Of a stretch of DNA of 34,937 nucleotides, positions 1 through 8,028 are shown piece by piece. The notes beneath the pieces are model-generated. The model was given only the letters and a program-made list of their open reading frames with translations, did no database searches and was not told the DNA's origin. The position numbers and the translations under genes were made by a program. Position 1 is the first letter of the stretch. Every line of letters starts with the position of its first letter. Source of the stretch: Candidatus Pacearchaeota archaeon (GTDB taxonomy: Archaea; Nanobdellota; Nanobdellia; Pacearchaeales; GW2011-AR1); assembly GCA_018304145.1 (NCBI GenBank), contig JAGVWU010000005.1, positions 1 through 34,937 of the forward strand, written 5' to 3'.

Positions 1-2
1 TT

Positions 3-89
3 TTACAGAATAGTAATTTTCAAACAGTGAGAGAGGCTATGGATAGAATTTCAAACTATTTTGAAAAGGAGGGATGTATTATGACGTAG
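3..89 (+). CDS. 3' end of a gene starting outside the window
   Basis: Frame 3 of the plus strand is open from the window edge to a TAG at 87-89, giving 28 residues that end in NYFEKEGCIMT. The composition looks protein-like, but the piece is too short to assign. It would converge with, and overlap by 11 bases, the end of the minus-strand gene at 79-552. It could be a chance open frame. Confidence 0.4.
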   Translation, partial: LQNSNFQTVREAMDRISNYFEKEGCIMT

Positions 90-552
90 TGTACTTAACA
101 GCCTCACCAGAGTATTTCTTCTTAATAGTAAACCAAATCCTATTTGATTCTTTATCAAAAAATGGAGTTGGATAAAAATCGGGCTTAACATAAAGGTCTT
201 TGATTGTCCTATCTATTTTTCTTAGTCTCCTAATTAATCTAAGTGAATAAGATTTTAAACTTTCGATATTAAAATCATCTAATTTTATTTCCGAGAATTG
301 TGGGTCTTTAATTTTTCTCTCAAGATGCTTTAGAAATATATCTAAGAAAAAAGACTTCTCTTTTAGAGATTTGTTTTTTAGAATACTAATTATTTTACTT
401 TTATCTTTCGATGCTGATGGGATAGCCAAATTAATCTCTTTAGAGTATTTGCTATAGAAATTTTCGATATTTGCATCCAAATCATTAGAAGGTTTTATTC
501 CCAACTCTTTCCAAAAGCCCTTGCCATTTAAGTCAATAATATCCATAACCAA
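79..552 (-). CDS. Hypothetical protein, last gene of the MoxR/VWA operon
   Basis: This is a 157-residue, lysine-rich, mainly helical protein with no motif I recognise. It has no signal peptide or membrane segment. The basic stretch LRLIRRLRKIDRTIKD near residue 105 could contact nucleic acid or an acidic partner, which is speculation. It lies 32 bases downstream of the 180-aa gene in the same direction and is probably co-transcribed with it. The first codon is TTG at 552, eight bases after a GAGGG; an ATG at 546 is the alternative start. Function unknown. Confidence 0.7.
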   Translation of the reverse strand: MVMDIIDLNGKGFWKELGIKPSNDLDANIENFYSKYSKEINLAIPSASKDKSKIISILKNKSLKEKSFFLDIFLKHLERKIKDPQFSEIKLDDFNIESLKSYSLRLIRRLRKIDRTIKDLYVKPDFYPTPFFDKESNRIWFTIKKKYSGEAVKYTTS

Positions 553-584
553 CCAATAAAACCCTCGTATAAAGAATTAACGCT

Positions 585-1127
585 TTATCTTAAAAACTCA
601 AAAACATAATCTTGATTCTCAATTCGTTTAGCAAGTGATAAACCTAATCCTTTTAGAGCTACTTCAGTGCCTTCGCTACCACTTCTTCCAAATACAACAC
701 TGGCTAAACTATTGTCTTTCCCGAAGCAGAAGATATGAGAAAGTTGCGATTTATCTCCTAAACTATATGCATGATCCAAGCCCATTTCTATTAATTTGCT
801 ATATCTTTCTGAAGTGAGATCTTTAACATCATATCTCCTAAATGGAATTTTTTCTCCATTTTCGGTATATGTTCCTTCTCGATCTATCACAACAACATCT
901 TTCCCACCAAATCTAACTACAATTAAATCATCTTTTCTGTATAATCTAACCTGTCCGATAGACTTACTTGTTTCTGGATCAACAATTTCTTCTTTAGTTA
1001 TATCTCTAGTACCAGGTCTTAAAATAAAATCAGTGTAAATCAATCCAATTCTTTCTACAGGATTTCCTAACTTTAGGATTTGAGTTTTATTCTCTTCTCT
1101 ATCAGTTCTGATTAAGTATCTGTTCAT
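585..1127 (-). CDS. 180-aa protein resembling the N-terminal domain of the neighbouring MoxR ATPase
   Basis: The protein appears soluble and rich in beta strands, with no known catalytic motif. Compared by eye with residues 1-150 of the MoxR-type ATPase (5078-6511), it is collinear. RRYD at 97-100 matches RQYD at 91-94 there, EMGLDHAYSL at 114-123 matches ESGFSHGYKL at 113-122, and LASVVFG at 141-147 matches RAVLVTG at 141-147. I infer a shared domain, used once fused to the ATPase and once alone. It starts two bases after the VWA gene stop, so translation is probably coupled. A role as adaptor or substrate-recognition subunit is a guess. Confidence 0.75.
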   Translation of the reverse strand: MNRYLIRTDREENKTQILKLGNPVERIGLIYTDFILRPGTRDITKEEIVDPETSKSIGQVRLYRKDDLIVVRFGGKDVVVIDREGTYTENGEKIPFRRYDVKDLTSERYSKLIEMGLDHAYSLGDKSQLSHIFCFGKDNSLASVVFGRSGSEGTEVALKGLGLSLAKRIENQDYVFEFLR

Positions 1128-1129
1128 TT

Positions 1130-2926
1130 TTATTTTGCTATTCCATATGTTTTAAATAATCTAAACATTTCTCCAGGGAGTTCATGTAATTTGTCTCTTT
1201 CCACAATCACATAATGATCATTACCAATATCTCCAGTAAGATGTTTTGCGTATTTTTCAAACTCTTTACCTAACACAATTAAGAATGGATGAATTTTTCT
1301 TTTGTATAACTCTTGTATAACTGGTCTTGGATCTCCTCCAAGATTAGCATCACCATCGGTAATTATTGTTATTCCTTTTGGTTGTTCTAGTTGTCGATCC
1401 AATAAACCTGCAACAACCTCTAAGCTTGGAGCAAGAGCAGTTCCATCATGACTTCTTCTCACAGATAAGATTTTTCTAGCAACAGATTCACTATATTTCT
1501 CCGTAAAATCTTTTAGTACATATAAATCTCCTGAAAAAGCAAATAATCCAAAAGGATAATCTGAGTCACCCAAAGCTTCTCCTTGAATAAGCAGACTTGA
1601 TTTAATTCCGTCTATAATATTAAAGTACTCAGGGTCTGTTGAAGGACTTATATCTGCCAATACTGCCCAAGCAGGTCTTTGTTGGTTTTGAGTGTCTTTG
1701 ATAAAAACTCTTCTTTCTCTTCTTACGCCAGTAACTTTAGATTCTAGTTCTCCCTGCATAAATTCTTCATAATCTAATTCTGCCCCTTCAAAATCTCTTT
1801 TAACACCATAATGTCTTAATTTTAGTTGCCTAAATATTCTACGCGTACTTTCTATTTCTCCAGCATATTGCAATTTCCTTTTCTGTAAAAGTTCTTGTAT
1901 TTTTTTATCGGTACAATTTGCAACTGGGCAAATATCTATTCCATGTTTTTCAGTGAGATCAGTGTAAAGAGCATTTCTGTCTCTTTTGTATAACTCTTCC
2001 TTTCCCCGTTCATCTAAAGTAGATTCTTCGTTTTCATCTTTCCCACTACCTTTTTTATCTTTAGAGTCTTTGTCTGGTTCATATAATTTTTTTCCATCAC
2101 GAGCTTTTTCAGATAGTTGTTTTGGTTTTTTATCATTAGGATCTCTCCCTTCTCTTGGTTGAGTTTGACCTTGATAGCCTTGTTGTGGACTACCTTGAGT
2201 TCTTGAATTATCTCCCGTATTATATCTCGGAGGCAATCTACTTATTTTTTGAGTTATGTCGAAATTGTCCTTTAATCTTCTATATATTTGTTTAACTACT
2301 TCGGGGTCCATTTGTATTGAACCGGATGATTTAGCAAGTCTAACAGCTTCTTCTAGCAATTCTTTTTTCTCTTTAGGAACTGATTCCACAGTTTCGCCGA
2401 TTAATGTTTGTTGTAAAAATTGTTCTCTGAAAGCATCTAGTTCAGACATTCTCACAATACTCGGTCTAAGATATTTTGTTGCAGGATTAAGAGTTTCCTT
2501 ATAAAATCTGTCTACACCCGATAACTGTCTTCTTCGAGAATCAATTCTATGGTCTTTTACAACATTATCAATCCAGCCAGCCAAAGCAGGATTTTCTGTT
2601 AGCTCCGCGTAATTTCTTTGATGATATTCTTGAACAGCATTTGAACCAGTTTCTGCAAAAGAACTTGGATCTTTTTCAAAATACTCACCATATTCTACAA
2701 TGTGATCAGACTCGTGAGCAGTAAAGTTAGCTAATGCTAATTCATTGTCTCTTTCAGAACCAAAAATACTTTCTTCTTCTGGTAAAAAAACTGAATGTCC
2801 ATCTGTTGCAGGAGTCATTCCTTTTTTTGCAACTATCGGATGTCTGGTTAATGCTTCCTCACCAACACGAAAATCTATAATCTGTTCCAATTTTCTAGAA
2901 ACAGATTCTGTTTTTACAGATGTCAT
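1130..2926 (-). CDS. NorD/CbbO-like protein with HExxH motif and C-terminal VWA domain
   Basis: This 598-residue protein has an N-terminal helical region with HESDH at 71-75, fitting the HExxH zinc-peptidase pattern, followed by DNVVKDHRID, which resembles the conserved region of NorD/CbbO proteins. A low-complexity acidic and basic linker lies around residues 230-310. The C-terminal von Willebrand A domain has a complete MIDAS: DISPS at 425-429, the Thr of HDGTAL, and ITDGD. In known families, MoxR-type ATPases (NorQ, CbbQ) work with such VWA partners, which recruit substrates for remodelling. The start at 2926 is supported by GGAGG upstream, located inside the last codons of the preceding gene. 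Whether HESDH cleaves peptides is unknown. Confidence 0.88.
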   Translation of the reverse strand: MTSVKTESVSRKLEQIIDFRVGEEALTRHPIVAKKGMTPATDGHSVFLPEEESIFGSERDNELALANFTAHESDHIVEYGEYFEKDPSSFAETGSNAVQEYHQRNYAELTENPALAGWIDNVVKDHRIDSRRRQLSGVDRFYKETLNPATKYLRPSIVRMSELDAFREQFLQQTLIGETVESVPKEKKELLEEAVRLAKSSGSIQMDPEVVKQIYRRLKDNFDITQKISRLPPRYNTGDNSRTQGSPQQGYQGQTQPREGRDPNDKKPKQLSEKARDGKKLYEPDKDSKDKKGSGKDENEESTLDERGKEELYKRDRNALYTDLTEKHGIDICPVANCTDKKIQELLQKRKLQYAGEIESTRRIFRQLKLRHYGVKRDFEGAELDYEEFMQGELESKVTGVRRERRVFIKDTQNQQRPAWAVLADISPSTDPEYFNIIDGIKSSLLIQGEALGDSDYPFGLFAFSGDLYVLKDFTEKYSESVARKILSVRRSHDGTALAPSLEVVAGLLDRQLEQPKGITIITDGDANLGGDPRPVIQELYKRKIHPFLIVLGKEFEKYAKHLTGDIGNDHYVIVERDKLHELPGEMFRLFKTYGIAK

Positions 2927-4033
2927 TTACTTACCTCCTTCTTTGCCCCTTATATCAATTGACCACGGATCAATAAAATCTGTTGGTAAGTCTGGAACTT
3001 CTTGAGATTTTTCTTTTGGTTTTTCTTTTATGGATTTTTTTTCTTCCTCTGATGACTTCTCTTCAGTAGGATTATCCTTACTATAATCTCTCCTTCCAAA
3101 TAACCATTGACCTGCTTCATAAATTGCAGGTAATCCTAACCTAACAGGATAGACAAGAGGATGCAAACTGTCAAGAATAATGAATCCTGGTAATGAATTC
3201 AAAAAAAATCTTCCTGCCATTGTAGCACCAACTGCATCTTCATCAATTTTCTTTCCTCTTTTATGTCGTCTTATAAGACTTGAAGCACCTAATAGTTGAG
3301 GAATTATAGCCCCCCCTAAAAGTCCTAACCAATAATTAAATTTAGTCTGTGTTGGAAACTCATCTGATAATTTTAAAACTTCAATTTTATGATTTGTCGG
3401 GTTAACATAAATTGATTTTCTAAATTCATCTTCTGGTGAATTAATTACATCATCTATGCCCAATTCATTTTCATCAACATTTCTATCCGCAGCCCCATTA
3501 TTAGTTCTACCGCCATAAAAACCTAAACCAGTTCCATAATTCCAAAAATCCCCTTTAGCAGCATATCCTGATAACCATTCCTCTTTTAAACGAAGATGTT
3601 TTTGGAATAATTTTAAATCAGAATTCATAGATTCATAAGCCCGAAGAAATTTCACCATAGATTCGTCTATCGCAGGTTTTTTTAATTTTCCATTGTTATC
3701 CAATAACTTTGCATCAATTTCTTTGACTGTTTGTCCCAATATTTTTTCTAACTCTGCAACATCTTTACTATCTATTCTTCCATCACGAGCTAGGGTTATA
3801 TAAGTTCTTTGATAAGCATTATATTCTTTTACTGCGTCTTTATAAAAATCATCTCCTTGTTGTGTTAGCTTTTCTGACATTGTCGCAACAGCTTCTGATT
3901 TTTTAAGAGGAGAAGTCATTTCTTGAGAATAAGCTGATTCAGTTAATCCAATACTACCTGCATAAATCGCAGTTGATACTAATCCCACAGCAATTCCTTT
4001 CTTAGCTTTTCTAACTAAATTCGATAAACTCAT
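2927..4033 (-). CDS. Exported membrane protein with IDPWSID tail
   Basis: The N-terminus (KKGIAVGLVSTAIYAGSIG, then AYSQE) looks like a signal peptide with a cleavage site near residue 35. A helical, presumably outer domain follows to about residue 230. Hydrophobic stretches begin at NYWLGLLGGAIIPQLLG and continue through GFIILDSLHPLVYPVRLGLP. The tail is charged and lysine/glutamate-rich, and ends with IDPWSIDIRGKEGGK. The upstream neighbour ends with a very similar tail. Start and stop codons overlap on both sides, so it sits in a translationally coupled operon with the ATPase and VWA genes. The fold and role are unknown; a membrane substrate or anchor for the ATPase machine is an inference. 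Confidence 0.82.
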   Translation of the reverse strand: MSLSNLVRKAKKGIAVGLVSTAIYAGSIGLTESAYSQEMTSPLKKSEAVATMSEKLTQQGDDFYKDAVKEYNAYQRTYITLARDGRIDSKDVAELEKILGQTVKEIDAKLLDNNGKLKKPAIDESMVKFLRAYESMNSDLKLFQKHLRLKEEWLSGYAAKGDFWNYGTGLGFYGGRTNNGAADRNVDENELGIDDVINSPEDEFRKSIYVNPTNHKIEVLKLSDEFPTQTKFNYWLGLLGGAIIPQLLGASSLIRRHKRGKKIDEDAVGATMAGRFFLNSLPGFIILDSLHPLVYPVRLGLPAIYEAGQWLFGRRDYSKDNPTEEKSSEEEKKSIKEKPKEKSQEVPDLPTDFIDPWSIDIRGKEGGK

Positions 4034-5076
4034 TATCTTTTCCCTCCCGAATTTAAATTATTAACGTTAATATCCCAAGGATTAATTATTTCTTGTTCAG
4101 GATCAGGTTCATTTATAACTTGTTTTGGTGCCTCATCTTTCTTTTTTTCCTGCTCCTTCTTTTTATCTGCCTTATCAACACGATACATAATGTATCCTAT
4201 GCCAGAGCCAGCCACCGCCAGAATTGCAGCCATTGTTAATCCAATCTCCCATCCATCTCCAACTCCGGGATGGACAAATTCATCTATTCTCTCACCAAAT
4301 CCAGACCAAGGAACATATCTTCTAGTCTTGAGTTCTTGCTGAACTTCTTTTTTTATTACATCATCTAATTCTTCAAGAGCTTTTGTTAATGGTTTTCCAA
4401 CTTCTCCGTTATAAGGATTTGTGTTATATCCTGATTTCGACTCTCCTTCCAATTGGTTTTTTTTAGCAAATTCTGCAAAATCAGCAAACATTTTTCCTGG
4501 ATAAGGTACTCTTTCTTTGGTATCTGTATCTACTAATTCTTCTCTTACATCTGAAGCAAAAAAATCAACATCTCTCTTAAATCTGGAGCCATTGTTATAA
4601 TGCAAATTTCCGTACATTGCCTGCAAATATTCATAATCTTTTATTGCTTCAACTAAAGATGTTTTTGCTTCCTTAGCTCTCTCTGGAGATAAATATCCTC
4701 TTTGTAATTCAGACTCAAGAACAGAAACTCCCTTTACTATATTATCCTGACTACCTTTCATGTAATTAGCCATAGTTGAAACATACTCGGATAAATTTTT
4801 AACTTCTATAGAACCATATTTCGGATGAGTTATTACAAATGCTCCATTATTTTCCCTTCGGGTAAGAACTTTTCCTTGTTTTTTCGCTTCTTCTATGTCT
4901 GCCTTTAATCTCTCATTAGTATCATATTTTTGTGGGTTTGCTGCCCTATCTTGAGAGGGAGTATTACTTTCTTGAGCGTAAGATTGATTGATTCCTCCAA
5001 AAACAGATAATCCCAAAGCTCCAGCTACTAAAATATTTCTGACTGTTTTTCCAACTGAGTTTTTTTTTGATTTCAT
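4033..5076 (-). CDS. Exported membrane protein with INPWDIN tail
   Basis: The signal peptide (RNILVAGALGLSVFGG, then SYAQE) is followed by a long outer helical region. One clear membrane segment (GLTMAAILAVAGSGIGYIMY) follows, then a lysine-rich cytoplasmic tail ending in INPWDIN and a GGKR terminus. I chose ATG at 5076 because GGAG lies six bases upstream and it begins just after the ATPase stop; the ORF track start at 5088 would overlap the ATPase gene. The stop overlaps the next start as TAATG. Architecture and tail match the downstream gene, so the two may be distant paralogues or act as a pair. Function is unknown. Confidence 0.82.
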   Translation of the reverse strand: MKSKKNSVGKTVRNILVAGALGLSVFGGINQSYAQESNTPSQDRAANPQKYDTNERLKADIEEAKKQGKVLTRRENNGAFVITHPKYGSIEVKNLSEYVSTMANYMKGSQDNIVKGVSVLESELQRGYLSPERAKEAKTSLVEAIKDYEYLQAMYGNLHYNNGSRFKRDVDFFASDVREELVDTDTKERVPYPGKMFADFAEFAKKNQLEGESKSGYNTNPYNGEVGKPLTKALEELDDVIKKEVQQELKTRRYVPWSGFGERIDEFVHPGVGDGWEIGLTMAAILAVAGSGIGYIMYRVDKADKKKEQEKKKDEAPKQVINEPDPEQEIINPWDINVNNLNSGGKR

Positions 5077-5077
5077 T

Positions 5078-6511
5078 TTAAACTCCATATTTGTCTAATA
5101 TTTTCATAAGTTTACTATGAAGTCTCCCATTACCAGAGTCTACATCATTTTCATAAGTAGTTATCGGATTAACAACACTTTCCTCGAAAAGACTTCTTAA
5201 TGGAATTTCCGTTCCACTCATTATTCTTTGTGCTACTTCTACAGGTCCCTTGAGACCCAAATCTTTTGAAAAACTTCTTGATTCATCCCTCATTTCAGCA
5301 GTAACTTTTGTAATCAATTCAGCAGTTTCATAATCTAAACCTGGTGCACGAGCAAGTAAAATATCTGTAGTATTTTCTCTTGTAGGATAACCCATTTTTA
5401 TTTGAGAAAATCTTTGCAAAAGAGCATCATTGAGTTCATTAGTCGTATATGCACTATGGAAATTTCCAGTAGATACTAACCTAAAGTTAGGATGAGCAGT
5501 TAGAGTTTCGTGACCGAATTGAGTAATTAATGGTAGCTCTCCTGTTTCTAAAAACATATTTAATCCAGTAAGCTCATCTTGAGGAATCGGAGGCATTTCT
5601 TCTAAAACATATAAACCCCCATGAATCGCAGCTAATGTTAATGAGCCTGGTGAAAAAGTAGGTCCCTCTGCTGCTGGAACGAATTTACCAATCGCTGTGC
5701 TCAGTCTGAAAGATGAACTCCCAGTATCAAAGTAATATGGCAAACCTCTCGCATTTGCATAATCTCTTGCTAAAACAGTTTTACCATTACCTGTAGGTCC
5801 ATTAAGAATGACTGGTCTTAAACCACTATCAAGATATTCAAATAATCTGTCTTTTTCTCCATTCTGATCTTGATAAGCAAAAACTTTTTGTAGCATTCTT
5901 GGTTTAAATCTTTCTTTAACAAATCTAGCAAATGCTCCTTGCTCTTCAACAACTTTTGTTGTGATTAAAGCTTCCCTTTGAGGTATAGCTTTTTTTACTG
6001 TTTTTCCTTCCAGATCCTTATTTATCTTATCAAAAAGAGCAACAGGAAGAAAAGGCATAAAAGGAGAATCGCCTGTTACCAGCACTGCTCTTTGACCTCC
6101 ATCTCTTTCATAGAAACTTAATGAGCCTGTTTCTTCAGGACTTCTTAATTTGTATCCATGAGAGAATCCAGATTCTTTTTGTTTTTCAGCTTCTCCAACA
6201 GCCAAATCTTCTAATCCAACTCTTCCTATGTCATACTGTCTGGTTCCTGTTTTTAATCTAAGTCTGTTATTACCCTCTATAACTAAATTTACCGTTGAAC
6301 CATTGTGCGATAACATAACTCTATTTCGTTCAGGTAAATATGAACTAATCATTCCAGCTAAACCATTTCCATCTGTAACAATTTTATAACGAATAGGAAT
6401 TGTAACTTCATCTGCTAATTCAGGGTATTGTATTTCAGCTTGTGGTTTTCTGCTATCTAGGTCTATAACAACTGCTTTCTTATCCTGAAAGTCAACCATA
6501 TATTTAGCCAT
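5078..6511 (-). CDS. MoxR-type AAA+ ATPase with a unique N-terminal domain
   Basis: Residues 1 to about 160 form a beta-rich extension not typical of MoxR proteins and similar to the separate 180-aa protein of this operon. The AAA+ module follows: Walker A GPTGNGKT at 238-245, Walker B LYVLEEM at 300-306 (Glu-Glu where Asp-Glu is usual), sensor 1 STGN near 347, and an arginine-finger region ALLQRF near 365. The pattern is that of the NorQ/CbbQ/GvpN branch, ring ATPases that remodel target proteins together with a VWA partner. The partner gene lies three genes downstream. A GGAGG sits upstream of the start inside the preceding 48-aa gene. Confidence 0.92.
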   Translation of the reverse strand: MAKYMVDFQDKKAVVIDLDSRKPQAEIQYPELADEVTIPIRYKIVTDGNGLAGMISSYLPERNRVMLSHNGSTVNLVIEGNNRLRLKTGTRQYDIGRVGLEDLAVGEAEKQKESGFSHGYKLRSPEETGSLSFYERDGGQRAVLVTGDSPFMPFLPVALFDKINKDLEGKTVKKAIPQREALITTKVVEEQGAFARFVKERFKPRMLQKVFAYQDQNGEKDRLFEYLDSGLRPVILNGPTGNGKTVLARDYANARGLPYYFDTGSSSFRLSTAIGKFVPAAEGPTFSPGSLTLAAIHGGLYVLEEMPPIPQDELTGLNMFLETGELPLITQFGHETLTAHPNFRLVSTGNFHSAYTTNELNDALLQRFSQIKMGYPTRENTTDILLARAPGLDYETAELITKVTAEMRDESRSFSKDLGLKGPVEVAQRIMSGTEIPLRSLFEESVVNPITTYENDVDSGNGRLHSKLMKILDKYGV

Positions 6512-6512
6512 T

Positions 6513-6659
6513 TTATTCAGCTTCCTCCAAAACCTTAATATTAATTTCTACAATCGTACTGGGTCTTAATTCGTCTCTTAATAGCTTTGGAATAACAATT
6601 ATAGAATTCTCTCCATGTTTTGCAATTCTTTTTCTTATCGTATATTCTTTCTGTTTCAT
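6513..6659 (-). CDS. 48-aa AbrB/SpoVT-like peptide, first gene of the MoxR operon
   Basis: This gene is absent from the ORF track. It encodes 48 residues starting MKQKEYTIRKRIAKHGENS, with core SIIVIPKLLRDELRP and then TIVEINIKV. The pattern 'basic residue, hG.S..I.IPk.lr..l..g..v.i' is that of AbrB-type swapped-hairpin DNA-binding domains. Its stop is two bases before the MoxR start, and the MoxR ribosome-binding site GGAGG lies in its final codons. It could autoregulate the operon or act as an antitoxin-like DNA binder. A promoter TATA lies about 50 bases upstream. Confidence 0.72.
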   Translation of the reverse strand: MKQKEYTIRKRIAKHGENSIIVIPKLLRDELRPSTIVEINIKVLEEAE

Positions 6660-6705
6660 TTCAAGTTTATTACAATTTTTATCTAAGAAAATTGTGGAAA
6701 TGGAC

Positions 6706-6713
6706 TATTTAAA
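6706..6713 (-). promoter_or_regulatory. TATA box of the MoxR/VWA operon
   Basis: On the minus strand TTTAAATA, preceded by AGAAAGG as a possible BRE, lies about 50 bases upstream of the 48-aa gene. Transcription would start near 6681, leaving a short leader. It is the only clear archaeal promoter I see for the operon from 6659 down to 79. Confidence 0.55.
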
Positions 6714-6739
6714 CCTTTCTACTTGTAACTACTTAATAA

Positions 6740-6919
6740 TTACACTAATAGCTGTAAACTTGTTCCGTCAGGATAAATTTTACATTTTCCTTCCCGTACT
6801 CCTTTGAGCTTTTTGTTAATCAAATCTCCAACCATTAAAACAGCATCAACAGTTTTATCAATTTCTTTCTTAGTAGAATTTAAACCTTTTTCTGTCTTAA
6901 CTGTAATAATTATTTTCAT
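6740..6919 (-). CDS. Small hypothetical protein (59 aa)
   Basis: I set the start at ATG 6919 (MKIIITVKTEKGLNS) rather than the track's TTG at 6934. A TATA box TTTAAATA at 6941-6948 lies 25 bases upstream of 6919, which fits a leaderless mRNA, while the TTG start would be too close to it. The sequence suggests a beta strand, a helix (KEIDKTVDAVLMVGDLINKK) and a terminal beta hairpin (KCKIYPDGTSLQLLV). No family is recognised. It is transcribed separately from the MoxR operon, in the same direction. Confidence 0.6.
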   Translation of the reverse strand: MKIIITVKTEKGLNSTKKEIDKTVDAVLMVGDLINKKLKGVREGKCKIYPDGTSLQLLV

Positions 6920-6940
6920 AACAATAAAAATCAATTCTAA

Positions 6941-6948
6941 TATTTAAA
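6941..6948 (-). promoter_or_regulatory. TATA box for the 59-aa gene
   Basis: TTTAAATA on the minus strand, centred 25-26 bases before the ATG at 6919, predicts a leaderless transcript and decides the start codon. Confidence 0.55.
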
Positions 6949-6961
6949 GATTGCACGAGTT

Positions 6962-7567
6962 TTACCAAATAGTCATTCCGTCTTCAATCTCTTCATTATT
7001 ATTATTTTCTTCAGAGTTATCTTCTTCTTTGTCCCTATAGTCTTCCATTTCACATAACTGACCAACTCTCGGAGTATTAATTAAATAGGGACTAGGTCCG
7101 CGTCTATTTTGTGTTAATCCTTTCTCTCTGTCTTGTTCTTCGGCATAATTTAATTCCTGCTGATAAAACTTCCTATCTTCATCTGTTGTTGCTAATCTTA
7201 GATTCCTTAAAATGTTTTTATGAATCCTAGGAACAAACTTCCTTTTTCTTTTCTTGTAGCTGGTATAAGTTGGTTCTATTTTATAGTATCTATCATCACA
7301 TATGAACTTTAGAAACAAAAAGAAATGAGGTGATGTTGGAGTTCTGCCAAGACACATGTAATGTCCTTGCCCAAAATTTTCATGAATAAAATATACAAAT
7401 TCAGAGGTAGTTCTTATTGGTCCATTACCTACTGTTTCAAATATCTTTCTGCTGTCTTCTTTCTGAATCTCATGCAAGGTTTTCCAGTCTATTCTTATTT
7501 CATGATTTCTTTGATACTTAGTAGGGACCTCCGTCTTTCTTTTTATCTGAATCCATATTTCATTCAT
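6962..7567 (-). CDS. Hypothetical protein with acidic tail
   Basis: This 201-residue soluble protein has aromatic- and lysine-rich beta segments (KFICDDRYYKIEPTY), a basic region (KKRKRKFVPRIHKN), and a strongly acidic, asparagine-rich C-terminus after residue 175. I recognise no domain. It overlaps the start of the next minus-strand gene (7560-7874) by eight bases, so the two are probably co-expressed, with the 104-aa gene first. Its position beside an integrase suggests mobile-element cargo, which is an inference. Confidence 0.68.
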   Translation of the reverse strand: MNEIWIQIKRKTEVPTKYQRNHEIRIDWKTLHEIQKEDSRKIFETVGNGPIRTTSEFVYFIHENFGQGHYMCLGRTPTSPHFFLFLKFICDDRYYKIEPTYTSYKKRKRKFVPRIHKNILRNLRLATTDEDRKFYQQELNYAEEQDREKGLTQNRRGPSPYLINTPRVGQLCEMEDYRDKEEDNSEENNNNEEIEDGMTIW

Positions 7568-7874
7568 CTCTTACTCTCCCGAACTCTTTAGCTCTTTCGA
7601 ATAATTCATTAGTCTTTCTTATCTTATTATCGTATCCTTTGATAGTTGCCAATTCCAACAACTCTTTAGCATATTGTTTTAGTTTTTCATTCTTAGACTT
7701 TTTGATTACATAGTCTATTATTAATAATCTAATAGAAGTAGAAAACCTTCCAAGATTATGTGTACAATGAATTTCTATGTCCCTGTCTTTTAGAATAAGC
7801 TGTTTGAATTCTTCGATTATTGGAAAGAACTTGTCGTTATATATTATGTGGTCTATTTCATGTCCTTGTGGCAT
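7560..7874 (-). CDS. Hypothetical protein (104 aa)
   Basis: This small protein begins MPQGHEIDHIIYNDKFFP and is then mostly helical, with charged repeats such as KKSKNEKLKQYAKELLELA. Histidine and cysteine residues (IEIHCTHNLGRF) are grouped near residue 35 but form no recognised metal site. It heads a two-gene unit with the 201-aa gene (eight-base overlap) and is divergent from the winged-helix gene at 8029. Function unknown. Confidence 0.66.
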   Translation of the reverse strand: MPQGHEIDHIIYNDKFFPIIEEFKQLILKDRDIEIHCTHNLGRFSTSIRLLIIDYVIKKSKNEKLKQYAKELLELATIKGYDNKIRKTNELFERAKEFGRVRDE

Positions 7875-7965
7875 TTTATTTAATTTTCTGTTTTATCGTC
7901 GGTTTAATTAAAATACTAACCTTACTATTCTTAATAAAGGTTGTCCGTCGAGAATTGTAATTAAT

Positions 7966-7989
7966 AAGTTATCACAAGTAACCTATTAC
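7966..7989. promoter_or_regulatory. Candidate operator upstream of the winged-helix gene
   Basis: AAGTTATC at 7966-7973 and CCTATTAC at 7982-7989 lie just upstream of the TATA-like CTTTTTAA (7999-8006) that would drive the regulator at 8029. CCTATTAC recurs as the right arm of the inverted repeat beside the integrase start, so the regulator may bind both sites. This is inferred from sequence matches only. Confidence 0.4.
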
Positions 7990-8028
7990 CTCCGATAGCT
8001 TTTTAACCACTTATTACATAATCTTATT

